A stretch of 47,710 nucleotides of DNA from Variovorax ginsengisoli (GCF_030486595.1 NZ_JAUJZH010000043.1:1-47710), one strand, 5' to 3'. Shown: positions 1-8,654, counted from the stretch's first letter. The notes: generated from the sequence alone by a model not told the origin. Made by a program: numbers and translations.

Positions 1-465
1 CGGGGTGTTGAAGCCGCTCGCGGTGGCGATCAGGTTGATGCCCACGCCGTTGGAGGTGAACGGATCCATCACGGCGTCGTTCCAGAAGGTGGGCGTGTAG
101 TCCCGGCCGAGGCGGACCTCGCCCAGGGCGCCCGACAGGCTGACCGTGGAGCGGCGGTTGAAGGCCAGGCCGCCGCTGGGGGTGACGCCGTTGCCGGTGT
201 CGTTGAGTATCCCGGCCTCGAGCCAGAAGCTGGCAGCGGCACCGCCGCCGAGGTCCTCGGTGCCGCGGAAGCCCACGCGGCTGCCGGTGTAGCCCGAGCT
301 GTTCTGCCCGGTGCTGCTGGTCGTGACGCCGACGCCGAACGGCGTCTCGGCCTTGTTCGAATAGCCGCTGACCGTGGCGTCGACGACGCCGAACAACGTG
401 ACGGAGGACTGGGCGGAAGCGCCGCCGGCGGCGAGGACGGTCAGGGCGATCAGGGTTTTCTTCAT
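1..465 (-). CDS. Gram-negative trimeric porin, N-terminal part (cut by window edge)
   Basis: Outer-membrane diffusion channel of the Burkholderiales porin family. The ATG is at 465 on the minus strand and the frame stays open for 155 codons to the left edge, so about the first 40 percent of a usual 350-400 residue porin is present. Residues 1-19 form a signal peptide (MKKTLIALTVLAAGGASA) followed by QSSVTLFGVVD, the typical first beta strand of this family. Further on GSRVGFRGTEDLGGG and LSGALGEVRLGRDYTP are hallmark porin segments. Substrate specificity cannot be judged. The gene is divergent from the serine hydrolase at 705. Family assignment is secure. Confidence 0.93.
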   Translation of the reverse strand, partial: MKKTLIALTVLAAGGASAQSSVTLFGVVDATVSGYSNKAETPFGVGVTTSSTGQNSSGYTGSRVGFRGTEDLGGGAAASFWLEAGILNDTGNGVTPSGGLAFNRRSTVSLSGALGEVRLGRDYTPTFWNDAVMDPFTSNGVGINLIATASGFNTP

Positions 466-704
466 GGGGTCTCTGCGGTGTTGGAAATAGGGCAAGGAAG
501 TGAAGCGATCGAGCGCTGGCGAGGGCCAGCCTCGACCACCCGGTGCGCTTGCGGGACAGGCGGAATTCTGGAAGGGGGGGCGATTTGGATACCCCTCCTT
601 GGCGGAGGGGGGGCAGGGCGGGGAAGGCCCGAGGGCCGCGCTTGTCCGGTGCGTCCGGATTGCTGTCCAATGCGCTGCACATCATCACTTCAGCGGGTCG
701 AAGC
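466..704. other. Divergent intergenic region, porin / serine hydrolase
   Basis: Untranslated region of 239 bases that should carry the promoters of the porin (leftward) and the serine hydrolase (rightward). Its only striking structure is the G/C-rich hairpin at 592-610. Frames that are open across it lack convincing starts or protein-like composition. No clear sigma-70 promoter could be read. Confidence 0.5.
592..610. repeat. Strong hairpin in the porin-hydrolase intergenic region
   Basis: CCCCTCC (592-598), a five-base loop TTGGC (599-603) and GGAGGGG (604-610) form a perfect seven-pair stem. There is no T-run on either side, so it does not look like an intrinsic terminator. It could be a leader structure or a protein-binding site. 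Confidence 0.5.
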
Positions 705-1916
705 ATGAAGCTCGGCAAGATCATCCTCGGCGCGCTCGCGGTCGCCGCCATCGCCGGAACCGCGGGCTGGTTCAGCCTGGACAAGGAAACGCGCGGGCTG
801 CTCGCCACGCTGCCGACCGACCGCGACCTGCTGTTCTGGAGCCAGCCGCAGCGCGACGCCGCCTTCCGGGCCCTCGATCGCCTGCCGGTGCTGGCCAAGG
901 CCCATGTCGTCGCCGCTGGCGGCAAGCCCTCGCCGTTGCCGCCGGGCCCGCCACTGGCCCTGCCGCTGGATGTCGATGCCTACATGGCCCAGCAAAGGAG
1001 TGCCGCACTGCTGATCCTCCATGACGGCAGGCTGCGCCTGGAGCGCTATGGCCTGGGCTTCGACCGCGACGGGCGCTGGACCAGCTTCTCGGTGGCGAAG
1101 TCCATCACTTCCACGCTGCTCGGCGCCGCCGTGCGCGACGGCAAGATCCGCAGCCTCGACGACAAGGTCAGCGACTACATCCAGGAGATGAAGGGCTCGG
1201 CCTATGACGAGGTCAGCATCCGCCAGCTGCTGACCATGACCTCGGGCGTGCGCTGGAACGAGGACTACGCCGATCCGGACTCGGACGTGGCGCGCTTCAA
1301 CAACCACCAGCCCGAGGAAGGCGTCGATGCGCTCGTGAGCTACCTGCGCAAGCTGCCGCGGGCAGTGCCGCCCGGCACGCGCTGGAACTACAGCACCGGC
1401 GAGACCAACCTGGTGGGCGTGCTGGTCGCGCGGGCGACGGGCAAGCCGCTGGCCAGCTACCTGTCGGAGAAGATCTGGGTGCCGGCCGGCATGGAGCAGC
1501 AGGCGACCTGGCTCCTGAGCCGCACCGGCCAGGAGATCAGCGGCTGCTGCATCCAGGCGGCCACGCGCGACTTCGCGCGCTTCGGGCAGTTCGTCCTCGA
1601 CGGCGCGCGTGCCGGCGGGCAGCCCGTGGTGGCGGACGGCTGGCTGGCCGAGGCCACCACGCGACAGGCCGACATCGGGCAGCCGGGCCGAGGCTACGGC
1701 TTCCAGTGGTGGACCTACGACGACGGCAGCTTCGCGGCGCGCGGCATCTTCGGCCAGGGCATCTTCATCGATCCGAAGCGCAGGCTGGTGATCGCCTCCA
1801 ACGGTGACTGGGCGGGCGGGGCCAACGACCGTGCCGACAGCGTGGCGCGAGAGGACTTCTACAAGGCGGTGCGCAAGGCGATCGACGACGAGTCAGCGGC
1901 TGCAGGAACTCGGTGA
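705..1916 (+). CDS. Serine hydrolase, class C beta-lactamase fold
   Basis: 403-residue penicillin-binding-like serine hydrolase of the beta-lactamase/NylB (6-aminohexanoate-dimer hydrolase) family. An N-terminal hydrophobic stretch (about residues 5-23) looks like a membrane anchor or signal, placing the enzyme in the periplasm. The nucleophile motif is S129-V-A-K132, and the second motif is Y229-S-T in RWNYSTGETN, as in NylB-type esterases. The C-terminal part has the usual GYGFQWW and FGQGIFIDP segments. The ATG at 705 was chosen over an upstream in-frame start at 543 because the hydrophobic N-terminus begins there. The natural substrate is unknown; ester or amide hydrolysis is likely. Confidence 0.87.
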   Translation: MKLGKIILGALAVAAIAGTAGWFSLDKETRGLLATLPTDRDLLFWSQPQRDAAFRALDRLPVLAKAHVVAAGGKPSPLPPGPPLALPLDVDAYMAQQRSAALLILHDGRLRLERYGLGFDRDGRWTSFSVAKSITSTLLGAAVRDGKIRSLDDKVSDYIQEMKGSAYDEVSIRQLLTMTSGVRWNEDYADPDSDVARFNNHQPEEGVDALVSYLRKLPRAVPPGTRWNYSTGETNLVGVLVARATGKPLASYLSEKIWVPAGMEQQATWLLSRTGQEISGCCIQAATRDFARFGQFVLDGARAGGQPVVADGWLAEATTRQADIGQPGRGYGFQWWTYDDGSFAARGIFGQGIFIDPKRRLVIASNGDWAGGANDRADSVAREDFYKAVRKAIDDESAAAGTR

Positions 1917-2158
1917 AGATTCGACTCAGGCAAGATCCCGCCTGGCGCGCTCGATGGGTCGAGCGGACGGCCTGAGTCCGACCTGCTCGGCGCGGCCGGC
2001 AGGCCCAGCGCCATCCGGCGGCCGTCGATCTCGACCGCCGTCCGCACGAGCGCCACGTCCGCCAAAGGCTCGGGCCGCACCGCCGCGGCCAGCGTGTTCG
2101 CGAAGTCGGTTTCGATCCAGCGGGTGGTGGGGCGTGGAGAAAGCCCCGGGGCTGAGCC
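1917..2158. other. Convergent intergenic region with a gene-like open frame on the minus strand
   Basis: Between two convergent stops. On the minus strand the frame of the DJ-1 gene stays open beyond its TAG and runs through about 2122-1940 with protein-like composition, including TRWIETDFANTLAAAV and DVALVRTAVEIDGRRMALG, and with mostly G/C third positions. It has no start of its own with a ribosome binding site and runs antisense into the serine hydrolase. It may be a remnant of a lost gene or chance in GC-rich DNA. I do not recognise the family. Confidence 0.35.
2142..2153 (-). terminator. Possible terminator palindrome after the DJ-1 gene
   Basis: AGCCCCGGGGCT is a perfect 12-base palindrome six bases beyond the DJ-1 stop. 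On the minus strand it is followed by TTTCT, a weak U-tract. The loop is absent or must open from the stem, so termination function is uncertain. Confidence 0.3.
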
Positions 2159-2761
2159 CTATTGCGGCAGGTACGGTGCGATCTGCCTGAAGGCATTGGC
2201 GACGTACGCTTCCTTCTCGCCCACAGGCGCCACGTAGTGCAGCGCCGCCCTCGCGGCCTCGGGTCCTTCGGTACGGGCGATGATCCAGGCCGCAAGGTAG
2301 GGCGAGGCCAGGCAGCCACCCGCGGTGGCGACGTTGCCGCTTGCATGGAAGGGCTGGTTCAGGACTTCGACGCCGGCCGCCTGCACCCAGGGCCTGGTGG
2401 TCAGGTCGGTGCATGCCGGCACGCTGCCGAGCAGGCCGAGCCTGGCCAGGATCAAGGTGCCGGAACACTGGGCCGCGACCAGCTGCCGGCCGGGGTCGAG
2501 GGCCAGGCGCCCCATCAGCACGGAGTCGTCGACGACTTCCCGTGTCCGCACGCCGCTGCCGACGACGACGGCATCCGCATCTCGAGCGTCCGCCAGCGAC
2601 GACTGGGCGCGCACGGTGACGCCGTTCATGGACGTGACTTCCGCCGTCGGGCAACACAGCGTCACGCGCCAACCAGGCTTCTTGATCCGGTTCAGGACGC
2701 CCAGGGCGATCAGCGAATCCAGTTCGTTGAAGCCGTCGAAGGTGAGGATGGCAATGTGCAT
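2159..2761 (-). CDS. DJ-1/PfpI family protein
   Basis: 200-residue protein of the DJ-1/PfpI (class I glutamine amidotransferase-like) superfamily, close to the family's normal single-domain length. It starts MHIAILTFDGFNELD, where the acidic residue after the first strand (E13) is typical. The nucleophile elbow is AAQCSGTLILARLGLL with C99. Members include isonitrile hydratases, glyoxalase III-type enzymes and chaperone-like proteins; the D/E-C arrangement does not separate these. It is divergent from the MocR regulator at 2825, only 63 bases away, so it is probably that regulator's target. Cytoplasmic; no signal peptide. Confidence 0.88.
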   Translation of the reverse strand: MHIAILTFDGFNELDSLIALGVLNRIKKPGWRVTLCCPTAEVTSMNGVTVRAQSSLADARDADAVVVGSGVRTREVVDDSVLMGRLALDPGRQLVAAQCSGTLILARLGLLGSVPACTDLTTRPWVQAAGVEVLNQPFHASGNVATAGGCLASPYLAAWIIARTEGPEAARAALHYVAPVGEKEAYVANAFRQIAPYLPQ

Positions 2762-2788
2762 GGTGTTGCCATCGTAGGCGCAGCGATC

Positions 2789-2817
2789 AATACAATCAAA
2801 GAATTGTCATGAATACA
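2789..2817. promoter_or_regulatory. Putative MocR operator between DJ-1 and mocR genes
   Basis: The 63-base divergent gap holds two kinds of repeat. AATACA occurs directly repeated at 2789-2794 and 2812-2817 (23 bases start to start). ACAAT (2792-2796) and ATTGT (2803-2807) form an inverted repeat with a six-base spacer between them. MocR/GabR-type regulators are known to bind direct repeats near their own divergent promoter. The gap is AT-rich against its surroundings. Confidence 0.5.
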
Positions 2818-2824
2818 CCGAGCG

Positions 2825-4159
2825 ATGGCCGAAGCCCGATACAAGCAGCTGGTCGATGAACTCGCGGTCGAGATCCGCACCGGGCGTCTTCCGCCGGGTA
2901 CGCGCCTGCCCACTCATCGCCGGCTGGCCGAGCGCCACGGCCTGGCCCTGGTCACGGCGTCGCGCGTGTATGCCGAGCTCGAGGCCATGGGCCTGGTCAG
3001 CGGCGAGGTCGGGCGTGGCACCTTCGTTCGCGAGGCGGCGCTTCCCTACGGCCAGGGCGTCGACCAGCAGGCCGTGGCGGCGGGCCTGGTGGACCTGAAC
3101 TTCAACTACCCGTCGCTGCCGGGACAAGCCGAACTGCTGCGCGCTGCCCTGCGGCAGATCGCAGCCGGCGGCGATCTGGAAGCGATGCTGCGCTATGCGC
3201 CCCATGGCGGGCGCATGCACGAGCGCGCCTGCGTCGCCCGGCACCTCGCGTCGCGGGGGCTGGCGGCCGAGGCGTCGTCGGTACTGATCGTGGACGGCGC
3301 GCAGCACGGCCTGGCGGTGACGGTCATGGCGCTGCTGCAACCGGGCGACGTGGTCGCGGTCGACGCCCTGACCTACCCTGGATTCAAGGTCCTGGCCGAG
3401 GCCCAGCGGCTGGAACTGGCGCCCGTTCCGGCCGCGGGGCAGGGGCCCGACCTCGACGCGCTGGAGCGCCTCTGCGCCCGGCGTCGGGTTCGGGCCGTCT
3501 ACACGATGCCGACCCTGCACAACCCGCTCGGCTGGGTGATGAGCGCGACCCGTCGCCGCCGCCTGGCCGCGATCGTCCGGCAGCACGGCCTGCTCGTCAT
3601 CGAGGACGCGGCCTATGCCTTCCTGGCCGACAACGCGCCGCCGCCGATGGCGATGCTGGCGCCGGACCACACGGTCTATGTCTCGGGCCTGTCAAAGAGC
3701 GTGGCGACCGGGCTGCGCGTGGGCTTCGTCGTCGCGCCCCAGGCCTGGGTGCCGAGGATCGAGCGCGCGATCCGGGCCACCACCTTGTGCGCGCCGGGCG
3801 TGACGACGGCGATCGCCTGCGGCTGGCTGGAGGACGGCACGGTCGGCCGGCTCGAAGCCGAGAAGCGACAGGACGCCGCGCGGCGCCAGTCGATGGCCGG
3901 CGCCGCGCTCGCCGGCCTGCGCTGCGTGCGCCATCCGTCGTCGTACTTCGCCTGGCTGCCGCTGCCCGAAGAGGTCCGCGCCGACCGGGTCGCGACGGCG
4001 CTGATGCGCGAAGGGGTTTCGGTGTCGACGGCCGAGCCCTTTGCGACCTCGCGGCAGGTGCCGCACGCCCTGCGGCTGGCGCTCGGTTCGGTCGCGCTCG
4101 ACAGCCTGGACAGTGCCTTGAGGGCGGTGCGGCGGGTGGTCGGGGAGTACGCCTTCTGA
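2825..4159 (+). CDS. MocR-type regulator: GntR HTH fused to aminotransferase fold
   Basis: 444-residue PLP-dependent transcription factor of the MocR/GabR family. Residues 1-70 are a GntR winged helix (YKQLVDELAVEIRTGRLPPG then LPTHRRLAERHGLALVTASRVYAELEAMG). Residues about 90-444 are a class I aminotransferase domain keeping the cofactor residues: N233 in LHNPLG, D261 and Y264 in EDAAYAFL, and the Schiff-base lysine K291 in VSGLSKSVATGLRVGF. All PLP contacts visible are intact, so it probably senses an amine, amino acid or PLP-type ligand. Divergent placement suggests autoregulation and control of the DJ-1 gene. Length is normal for the family. Confidence 0.92.
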   Translation: MAEARYKQLVDELAVEIRTGRLPPGTRLPTHRRLAERHGLALVTASRVYAELEAMGLVSGEVGRGTFVREAALPYGQGVDQQAVAAGLVDLNFNYPSLPGQAELLRAALRQIAAGGDLEAMLRYAPHGGRMHERACVARHLASRGLAAEASSVLIVDGAQHGLAVTVMALLQPGDVVAVDALTYPGFKVLAEAQRLELAPVPAAGQGPDLDALERLCARRRVRAVYTMPTLHNPLGWVMSATRRRRLAAIVRQHGLLVIEDAAYAFLADNAPPPMAMLAPDHTVYVSGLSKSVATGLRVGFVVAPQAWVPRIERAIRATTLCAPGVTTAIACGWLEDGTVGRLEAEKRQDAARRQSMAGAALAGLRCVRHPSSYFAWLPLPEEVRADRVATALMREGVSVSTAEPFATSRQVPHALRLALGSVALDSLDSALRAVRRVVGEYAF

Positions 4160-4184
4160 GGGCGCGGCGCCCCGCGCTCAAGTT

Positions 4185-4201
4185 TCGGCGCCGGGCGCCG
4201 A
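4185..4201 (+). repeat. Hairpin in the leader of the EAL gene
   Basis: TCGGCG (4185-4190), loop CCGGG and CGCCGA (4196-4201) give a perfect six-pair stem just before the AGAGGAGAG ribosome binding site of the gene at 4212. It may affect translation of the EAL gene or mark the end of the mocR transcript; no T-run follows. Confidence 0.35.
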
Positions 4202-4211
4202 TAGAGGAGAG

Positions 4212-4931
4212 ATGGCTTTCCCCACCCTCCCCGCCTTCACCATGGCGTTCCAGCCCATCGTGGACGCCGACCAGCGCGCGGTCTTCGCCTATGAGGCGCT
4301 GGTGCGGGGGCTCGAGGGGGAGGGCGCGCTCGAGGTGCTGGGACAGGTCGGCCCCGAGCAGCGCTTCGCGTTCCACGAGGCCTGCCGCATGCGCGCCATC
4401 GAACTGGCGGCCGGGCTGGGCATGCGGGCCAAGCTGAGCCTCAACGTCATGCCCAACGACGTGGCCGGCCAGGAGCAGTGCTTTCGCAGCGCGATGGCCG
4501 CTGCGGCGCGCTTCGGCTTCCCGGTCGAACAGCTGATGTTCGAACTCACGGAGGGCGAACGGGTGCGGAACCTGCCCGGCCTGGCGGCGTCGTTCAAGAC
4601 CTTCAAGCGCTACGGCTTCACCTCGGCGATCGACGACTTCGGCGCTGCCTACGCGGGCTTCGAGCTGCTAGCGGGCTTCCAGCCCGACATCGTGAAGGTC
4701 GACATGAGCCTGGTGCGGGGCGTCGATGCCGACCCGGTGCGCCTGGCCATCGTGCGCGGCTTCGTGCAGACCTGCGGCGAGCTGCGCGCGCGCGTCGTCG
4801 CCGAGGGCATCGAGACGCGCGAAGAGCTGCGCGCGTTGCGCGGCATCGGCGTCAAGCTGTTCCAGGGCTACCTGTTCTCCCGGCCCGTCATCGCGACCCT
4901 GCCGCCGATCGCATGGGACGCGGCGTCATGA
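4212..4931 (+). CDS. EAL-domain c-di-GMP phosphodiesterase (stand-alone)
   Basis: 239-residue protein that is almost entirely an EAL domain, expected to hydrolyse cyclic di-GMP to pGpG in the cytoplasm. Catalytic signatures are present: E28-A-L in YEALVRG, N79 in LSLNVMPND, E111 in FELTE, D141-D142 in IDDFG, K162 in IVKVD, E198 and E201 in AEGIET, and Q218 in LFQGYLFSRP. It therefore looks active. The start has a strong AGAGGAGAG ribosome binding site. Its stop overlaps the ATG of the following diguanylate cyclase by four bases, so the two opposing activities are probably translated together. No sensory domain is attached; partner proteins may supply control. Confidence 0.93.
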   Translation: MAFPTLPAFTMAFQPIVDADQRAVFAYEALVRGLEGEGALEVLGQVGPEQRFAFHEACRMRAIELAAGLGMRAKLSLNVMPNDVAGQEQCFRSAMAAAARFGFPVEQLMFELTEGERVRNLPGLAASFKTFKRYGFTSAIDDFGAAYAGFELLAGFQPDIVKVDMSLVRGVDADPVRLAIVRGFVQTCGELRARVVAEGIETREELRALRGIGVKLFQGYLFSRPVIATLPPIAWDAAS

Positions 4932-7591
4932 AGCGCACGCGACTGAACCTGCCCACCCGGGCCGCGCTGTTGACGACCTCGCTGGTGCTGGTCCTGGTCG
5001 GCGCCACCGCGGCCTGGCAGTACCGGCAGTTGTCGAAGGGGTACACGGGGCTGCTCGGCCAGCAGCTCCACGGCCTCGCGCAAGCCGCCGCCGCGGACCT
5101 GGACTACAAGCTCGCGATGTACTTGGCGACGCTGTCGCGGGAAGCGCGGCGTGGCGATGCCGCGACCTTCTCCGAGCCCGGGCGGCGTGCGCCGTTTCTC
5201 GCGAACAGCGGCCTGCGCCCGATGTTCGACGGCATCGCCCTGATCGACGTCGCGGGCAACATCCTCCTGGCCGAGCCGTCACCGGTCGTCAAGGAGGTCA
5301 GCGTGGCCGACCGCGACTACTTCCGGCGCGCCCGCGACAGCGGGCTCGCCACGGTCTCGCAGCCGCTGAGCGCGCGCACCAGCGGCAAGTCGGCGGTGCT
5401 CATGGCGGTGCCGGTCAAGGACGCCGACGGCCGCGTGCTGGGCGTGCTCGGCGGCGGCCTGAACCTGCATCGGCCGAACATGCTGGGCAACCTGGCGGCG
5501 GCGCGCCTGAGCGGCGAGGGCTACTACATCGTCGACTCCGGCGGCGAGTCGCCGGTCTACGTCGTCCACCCCGACCCCGCGCGCGTGCTGCAGCCGGTGC
5601 AAGGCAAGGACGCCGGCAGCGAATGGCGTCAGCCCGGTGACCTCGAAAGCAGCGCGAAGATCGCGGCCACCGGCTGGAACGTGCATGTGGTGTTGCCGGC
5701 CCGGACCGCCTATGCGCCGCTGGCGAAGGCGCGCCGGGCGCTGCTGCTCCAGATGCTGCTGCTCGCGGCAGTGACCGGCACCCTGGTATGGGCCGGCACG
5801 CTGTGGCTGGTGCGTCCGCTCGGCTCCTTGCATTCGGTGATCCGGCACCTGCGCCGCAATCCCGACGCGCCGGTGTCGCTGGACGTGCGCGCGAACGACG
5901 AGTACGGCGACCTCGCGCGCGAGTTCGATGCGCTGATGACCGAGTTGCGCACGCAACGCAGCGAAAAGGCGGCGCTGACCGACGCCGCGCCGGTCGGCCT
6001 GTTTCGTTGCGACGAGCGGGGGCACATGGTGGACGTCAACGATGCCTACCTGGCCATCCACGGGATCGAGCGGGCACAAGCGGCCGATGGCTGGCTCGGG
6101 TGCGTGCGGCCCGCGCAACGCGAGGAGACATGGCGGCAATGGCTCGCGCGGGTGGCCAGCAACGAACCGTTCCAGTTGAAGCGCTGGATCCGGCGCCCCG
6201 ACGGCAGCAGCGTGCTGGTGTCCCTGCAGATGCAGCCGATCGTTGCGGCCGGCCGGGTGGTCGGCCAGGTCGGCACCCTGATCGACATCACCGAACGCAC
6301 GCTGGCCGAGCAGGCGCTGCGCACCCAGACCGCGATCTTCGAGATGACCACCGACTACGTGGTGCAACTCGACAAGCATGGCCGCCTGAGCTATATGAAT
6401 CCGGCGGCGCGCCTGCGCACCGGCGTGGCCCAGGACGCGCCCGTCACGCATTTCACGATGGCTGACTTCATGCCGCCGGCCACCCTACTGCGGCTGCGGG
6501 AAACCATCGTCCCCACGGCCGTTTCCCGCGGCGTCTGGGTGGGCGAATCGGACATCTGCGGCGCCCATCCGGCGGACGTATTTCCGGTCAGCCACATGGT
6601 CATCGCCCACCGCGACAAGGCCGGCAAGATCGAACGCTTCTCGGGCATCATGCGCGACATCTCGGAAGCCAAGGCGACCGAAGTCGCGCTCTTCGAGAGC
6701 GAGGCGCGATTGCGCACCATCGCCGACGCGCTGCCGATGCGGGTGGCGTTCATCGACACCTCGCAGCGCTACAGGTTCGTGAACCGGGCCTACGAAGGTG
6801 CCTTCGGCATCCCGCGGGAGGCGATCGTCGGCCGGACGGTGAAGGAGCTGTTCGGAAGCCGCTTTCATTCCATCGAGGCCCACGTGGTCCGGGCCCTGCA
6901 AGGGGAGCCGGTCACGTTCCAGAGCGAGCTGGTCAGCGACGGCGGCTATGCCTGCTTCGAGTCGAACTACATTCCCCAGCGCGGCATCGACGGCAGCGTC
7001 CTCACGGGCTTCCACGCGGTCTCGACCGATGTCACGCGCCAGAAGCAGGAAGAGAAGCGCCTGCTGCAGCTCGCGCACGAGGATCCGCTCACAGGGCTGG
7101 CCAACCGCGCCGGCTTCAACCGGCGGCTCGAGGAAACGCTGGCGGCGGCGCCGGGGGGAGGCCGTGTGGCGGCCTTGATGTTCCTGGACCTCGACCGCTT
7201 CAAGCAGGTCAATGACCAGTTCGGCCACGGAACCGGCGATGCCTTGCTGCGAGAAGTGGCCGACCGGCTGGTCCAGGCCCTGCGGGCCCGCGATTTCGTC
7301 GCCCGCGTGGGCGGCGACGAGTTCACGGTGATCGTCGGGCAGGTGGCTGACGCCCAGACCGCGGCACGCATAGCGGCCAAGATCGTCGACGCCTTGAGCC
7401 GGCCCTACATGCTGAGCGGCTGCCGCGTCGACGTCAGCGCCAGCGTTGGGGTGGCCTTCCATGTCGCCGGCAGCGCGGCGACCGCCACGCAGCTGATGCT
7501 CGCCGCCGACGAGATGCTCTACCAGGCCAAGGGCGCGGGCCGCAACGACTACCGGCTGGCGGAGTTTCCCGCGGAGTGCGCGACGGCCTGA
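4928..7591 (+). CDS. Membrane sensor diguanylate cyclase: dCache-HAMP-PAS-PAS-PAS-GGDEF
   Basis: 887-residue cyclic di-GMP synthase. Transmembrane helix at about 12-31, an extracytoplasmic double-Cache-like sensor to about 268, a second helix at 270-294, HAMP to about 345, then three PAS-type modules starting near 349, 464 and 588. The GGDEF domain runs from about 710 to the end. The catalytic GGDEF is at 795-799 and an inhibitory RxxD I-site (RARD, 786-789) sits five residues before it, so the enzyme should be active and product-inhibited. The ATG at 4928 overlaps the EAL stop; the reading frame is open farther upstream but lies inside the EAL gene. Ligand unknown. Confidence 0.93.
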   Translation: MKRTRLNLPTRAALLTTSLVLVLVGATAAWQYRQLSKGYTGLLGQQLHGLAQAAAADLDYKLAMYLATLSREARRGDAATFSEPGRRAPFLANSGLRPMFDGIALIDVAGNILLAEPSPVVKEVSVADRDYFRRARDSGLATVSQPLSARTSGKSAVLMAVPVKDADGRVLGVLGGGLNLHRPNMLGNLAAARLSGEGYYIVDSGGESPVYVVHPDPARVLQPVQGKDAGSEWRQPGDLESSAKIAATGWNVHVVLPARTAYAPLAKARRALLLQMLLLAAVTGTLVWAGTLWLVRPLGSLHSVIRHLRRNPDAPVSLDVRANDEYGDLAREFDALMTELRTQRSEKAALTDAAPVGLFRCDERGHMVDVNDAYLAIHGIERAQAADGWLGCVRPAQREETWRQWLARVASNEPFQLKRWIRRPDGSSVLVSLQMQPIVAAGRVVGQVGTLIDITERTLAEQALRTQTAIFEMTTDYVVQLDKHGRLSYMNPAARLRTGVAQDAPVTHFTMADFMPPATLLRLRETIVPTAVSRGVWVGESDICGAHPADVFPVSHMVIAHRDKAGKIERFSGIMRDISEAKATEVALFESEARLRTIADALPMRVAFIDTSQRYRFVNRAYEGAFGIPREAIVGRTVKELFGSRFHSIEAHVVRALQGEPVTFQSELVSDGGYACFESNYIPQRGIDGSVLTGFHAVSTDVTRQKQEEKRLLQLAHEDPLTGLANRAGFNRRLEETLAAAPGGGRVAALMFLDLDRFKQVNDQFGHGTGDALLREVADRLVQALRARDFVARVGGDEFTVIVGQVADAQTAARIAAKIVDALSRPYMLSGCRVDVSASVGVAFHVAGSAATATQLMLAADEMLYQAKGAGRNDYRLAEFPAECATA

Positions 7592-7625
7592 GGCGCGGAT
7601 TCGCCAGGCCATCTGCACCGTGCGG

Positions 7626-8654
7626 TCAGCCGTCGGCCAGCTTCATCACGACGCGCCCTTCGATGGCGCCCTGTCGCATGCGATCGAAGATGCCGTTGAC
7701 GTTCTCCAGCGTGTCTTCGGAGTAGACGGTGTGCACCTTGCCATCGCCGGCGAAGGCCAGGGCTTCCTGCAGGTCCATGCGGGTGCCGACGATCGAGCCT
7801 CTGATGGTTTTGGCGTTGAGCACGACGTCGAAGATCGGCAGGCCGAACTCGCCGGGCGGCAGGCCCACGAGCGACATCGTGCCGCGCTTGTGCATCATGC
7901 CCAGGGCCTGGTCGAAGGCCTTGCGCGAGGGCGCGGTGACCAGCACGCCGTGTGCGCCGCGCAGCGCGCGCTGCAGTTCGTGCGCCGGGTCCACCTTGCT
8001 GGCGTTGACGACGAGCTCGGCGCCGACCTTGCTGGCCAGCGCCAGCTTCTCGTCGTCGACGTCGACCGCGGCGACGTGGAAGCCCATCGCCTTGGCGTAC
8101 TGCACCGCCATGTGGCCCAGGCCGCCCACGCCGGAGATCGCGATCCAGTCGCCGGGTTTGCAGTCGAGCACCTTCAGGCCCTTGTAGACCGTCACGCCCG
8201 CGCAGAGCACCGGCGCGATGGCCGAAAAGCCGATGTTCGACGGCAGGTGGCCGACATATCCCGGGTCGGCCTGCACGTATTCGGCATAGCCGCCGTTGAC
8301 GGTGTAGCCGGTCATCTGCTGGCCGTCGCACAGCGTCTCCCAGCCGGTCATGCAATGCTCGCAGTGGCCGCAGGCGGTGTGCAGCCAGGGGATGCCCACG
8401 CGGTCGCCCTCCTTGACATGCTTCACACCGGCGCCGACTGCCGAGACATAGCCGACGCCTTCATGGCCCGGAATGAACGGCGGGCTGGGCTTTACCGGCC
8501 AATCGCCATCGGCGGCGTGCAGGTCGGTGTGGCAGACGCCGGAAGCCATGACCTTGACGACGATGCGGCCCGGCACGGCCTCGGGAACGGGGACCTCGTC
8601 GATCGTCAACGGCTGCTTGAAGGCGTGGACGACGGCGGCTTTCATGGTCGGCAT
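7626..8654 (-). CDS. adhP: Zinc-dependent alcohol dehydrogenase, AdhP-like
   Basis: 342-residue medium-chain dehydrogenase of the zinc ADH family, oxidising primary alcohols or reducing aldehydes with NAD(H). Catalytic zinc ligands are C41 and H64 (GVCHTDLH, PGHEGVG) and the Cys in APVLCAGVT. Structural zinc ligands are C95, C98, C101 and C109. The nucleotide site GVGGLGH follows. The sequence and length match AdhP of E. coli type. AAGGAG lies just before the ATG. It is divergent from a TetR gene whose palindromic operator lies in the shared gap, so control by that repressor is likely. Confidence 0.93.
   Translation of the reverse strand: MPTMKAAVVHAFKQPLTIDEVPVPEAVPGRIVVKVMASGVCHTDLHAADGDWPVKPSPPFIPGHEGVGYVSAVGAGVKHVKEGDRVGIPWLHTACGHCEHCMTGWETLCDGQQMTGYTVNGGYAEYVQADPGYVGHLPSNIGFSAIAPVLCAGVTVYKGLKVLDCKPGDWIAISGVGGLGHMAVQYAKAMGFHVAAVDVDDEKLALASKVGAELVVNASKVDPAHELQRALRGAHGVLVTAPSRKAFDQALGMMHKRGTMSLVGLPPGEFGLPIFDVVLNAKTIRGSIVGTRMDLQEALAFAGDGKVHTVYSEDTLENVNGIFDRMRQGAIEGRVVMKLADG

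Noticed and set aside
4478..4927. Upstream extension of the GGDEF reading frame
   Set aside because: It lies inside the EAL gene in another frame, and the residues are Arg-rich and not protein-like; the transmembrane N-terminus begins at the ATG at 4928.
7592..7625. Terminator between the GGDEF and adh genes
   Set aside because: The convergent gap is 34 bases with no convincing stem and T-run.
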